The notes beneath the pieces are model-generated. The model was given only the letters and a program-made list of their open reading frames with translations. It had not been told where the DNA came from and did no database searches. The translations under genes and the position numbers were made by a program. A stretch of 6,768 bases of DNA from an uncultured Rhodobacter sp. (GTDB lineage: Bacteria; Pseudomonadota; Alphaproteobacteria; Rhodobacterales; Rhodobacteraceae), in NCBI GenBank assembly GCA_937901435.1, contig CALGTJ010000279.1, positions 1-6,768 on the forward strand, written 5' to 3'. The first letter of the stretch is position 1; each line of letters begins with the position of its first letter. Positions 6,762-6,768 of this stretch are shown in pieces.

Positions 6762-6768
6762 TATATTG

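Noticed and set aside
1..6768. Search by eye for mobile elements, CRISPR repeats, tRNA or rRNA genes, and a novel multi-gene system
   Set aside because: No transposase, terminal repeats, spaced direct repeats or RNA gene signatures were seen; the window is almost fully taken up by tamA, tamB and one unknown gene.

Overview
The window looks like a chromosomal segment from an alphaproteobacterium, most likely the Rhodobacteraceae/Roseobacter group. The base composition is GC-rich, and the two large minus-strand genes form a tamA-tamB pair. Their proteins carry sequence habits I associate with that group, such as the TamB C-terminus ending FFERDY and a short, secretory-type TamB N-terminus. This assignment comes from recognition of the proteins, not from a search.

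Layout from left to right: (i) 1-589, a plus-strand gene for an unrecognised protein of about 174-190 residues. Its 5' end appears disturbed: a good ribosome binding site and ATG at 16 run into a stop at the third codon, and reading resumes one base out of phase into a long open frame that lacks its own ribosome binding site. (ii) 590-683, a short gap between converging genes holding two adjacent hairpins; on the minus strand the larger one is followed after a few bases by a T run, so it probably ends tamB transcription. (iii) 684-4871 minus, tamB, 1395 residues, with a clear internal tandem duplication of about 257 residues. (iv) 4871-6718 minus, tamA, an Omp85-family outer-membrane protein, overlapping tamB by one base (TGATG). 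(v) 6719-6768, the tamA leader, with a TATAAT box, a six-base repeat in three copies and the tamA ribosome binding site.

TamA (outer-membrane barrel with periplasmic POTRA domains) and TamB (long periplasm-spanning beta-rich protein) are known to work together as the translocation and assembly module. The module helps build some outer-membrane proteins, and TamB-type AsmA-like proteins are also linked to moving phospholipid between the membranes. Gene order, the one-base overlap and a promoter-like sequence ahead of tamA all suggest one tamA-tamB transcript.

I found no mobile element, CRISPR array, RNA gene or evidence of a wholly new system. The most unusual points are the TamB duplication, the early stop in the left-hand gene, and the mis-annotation-prone start of tamA.
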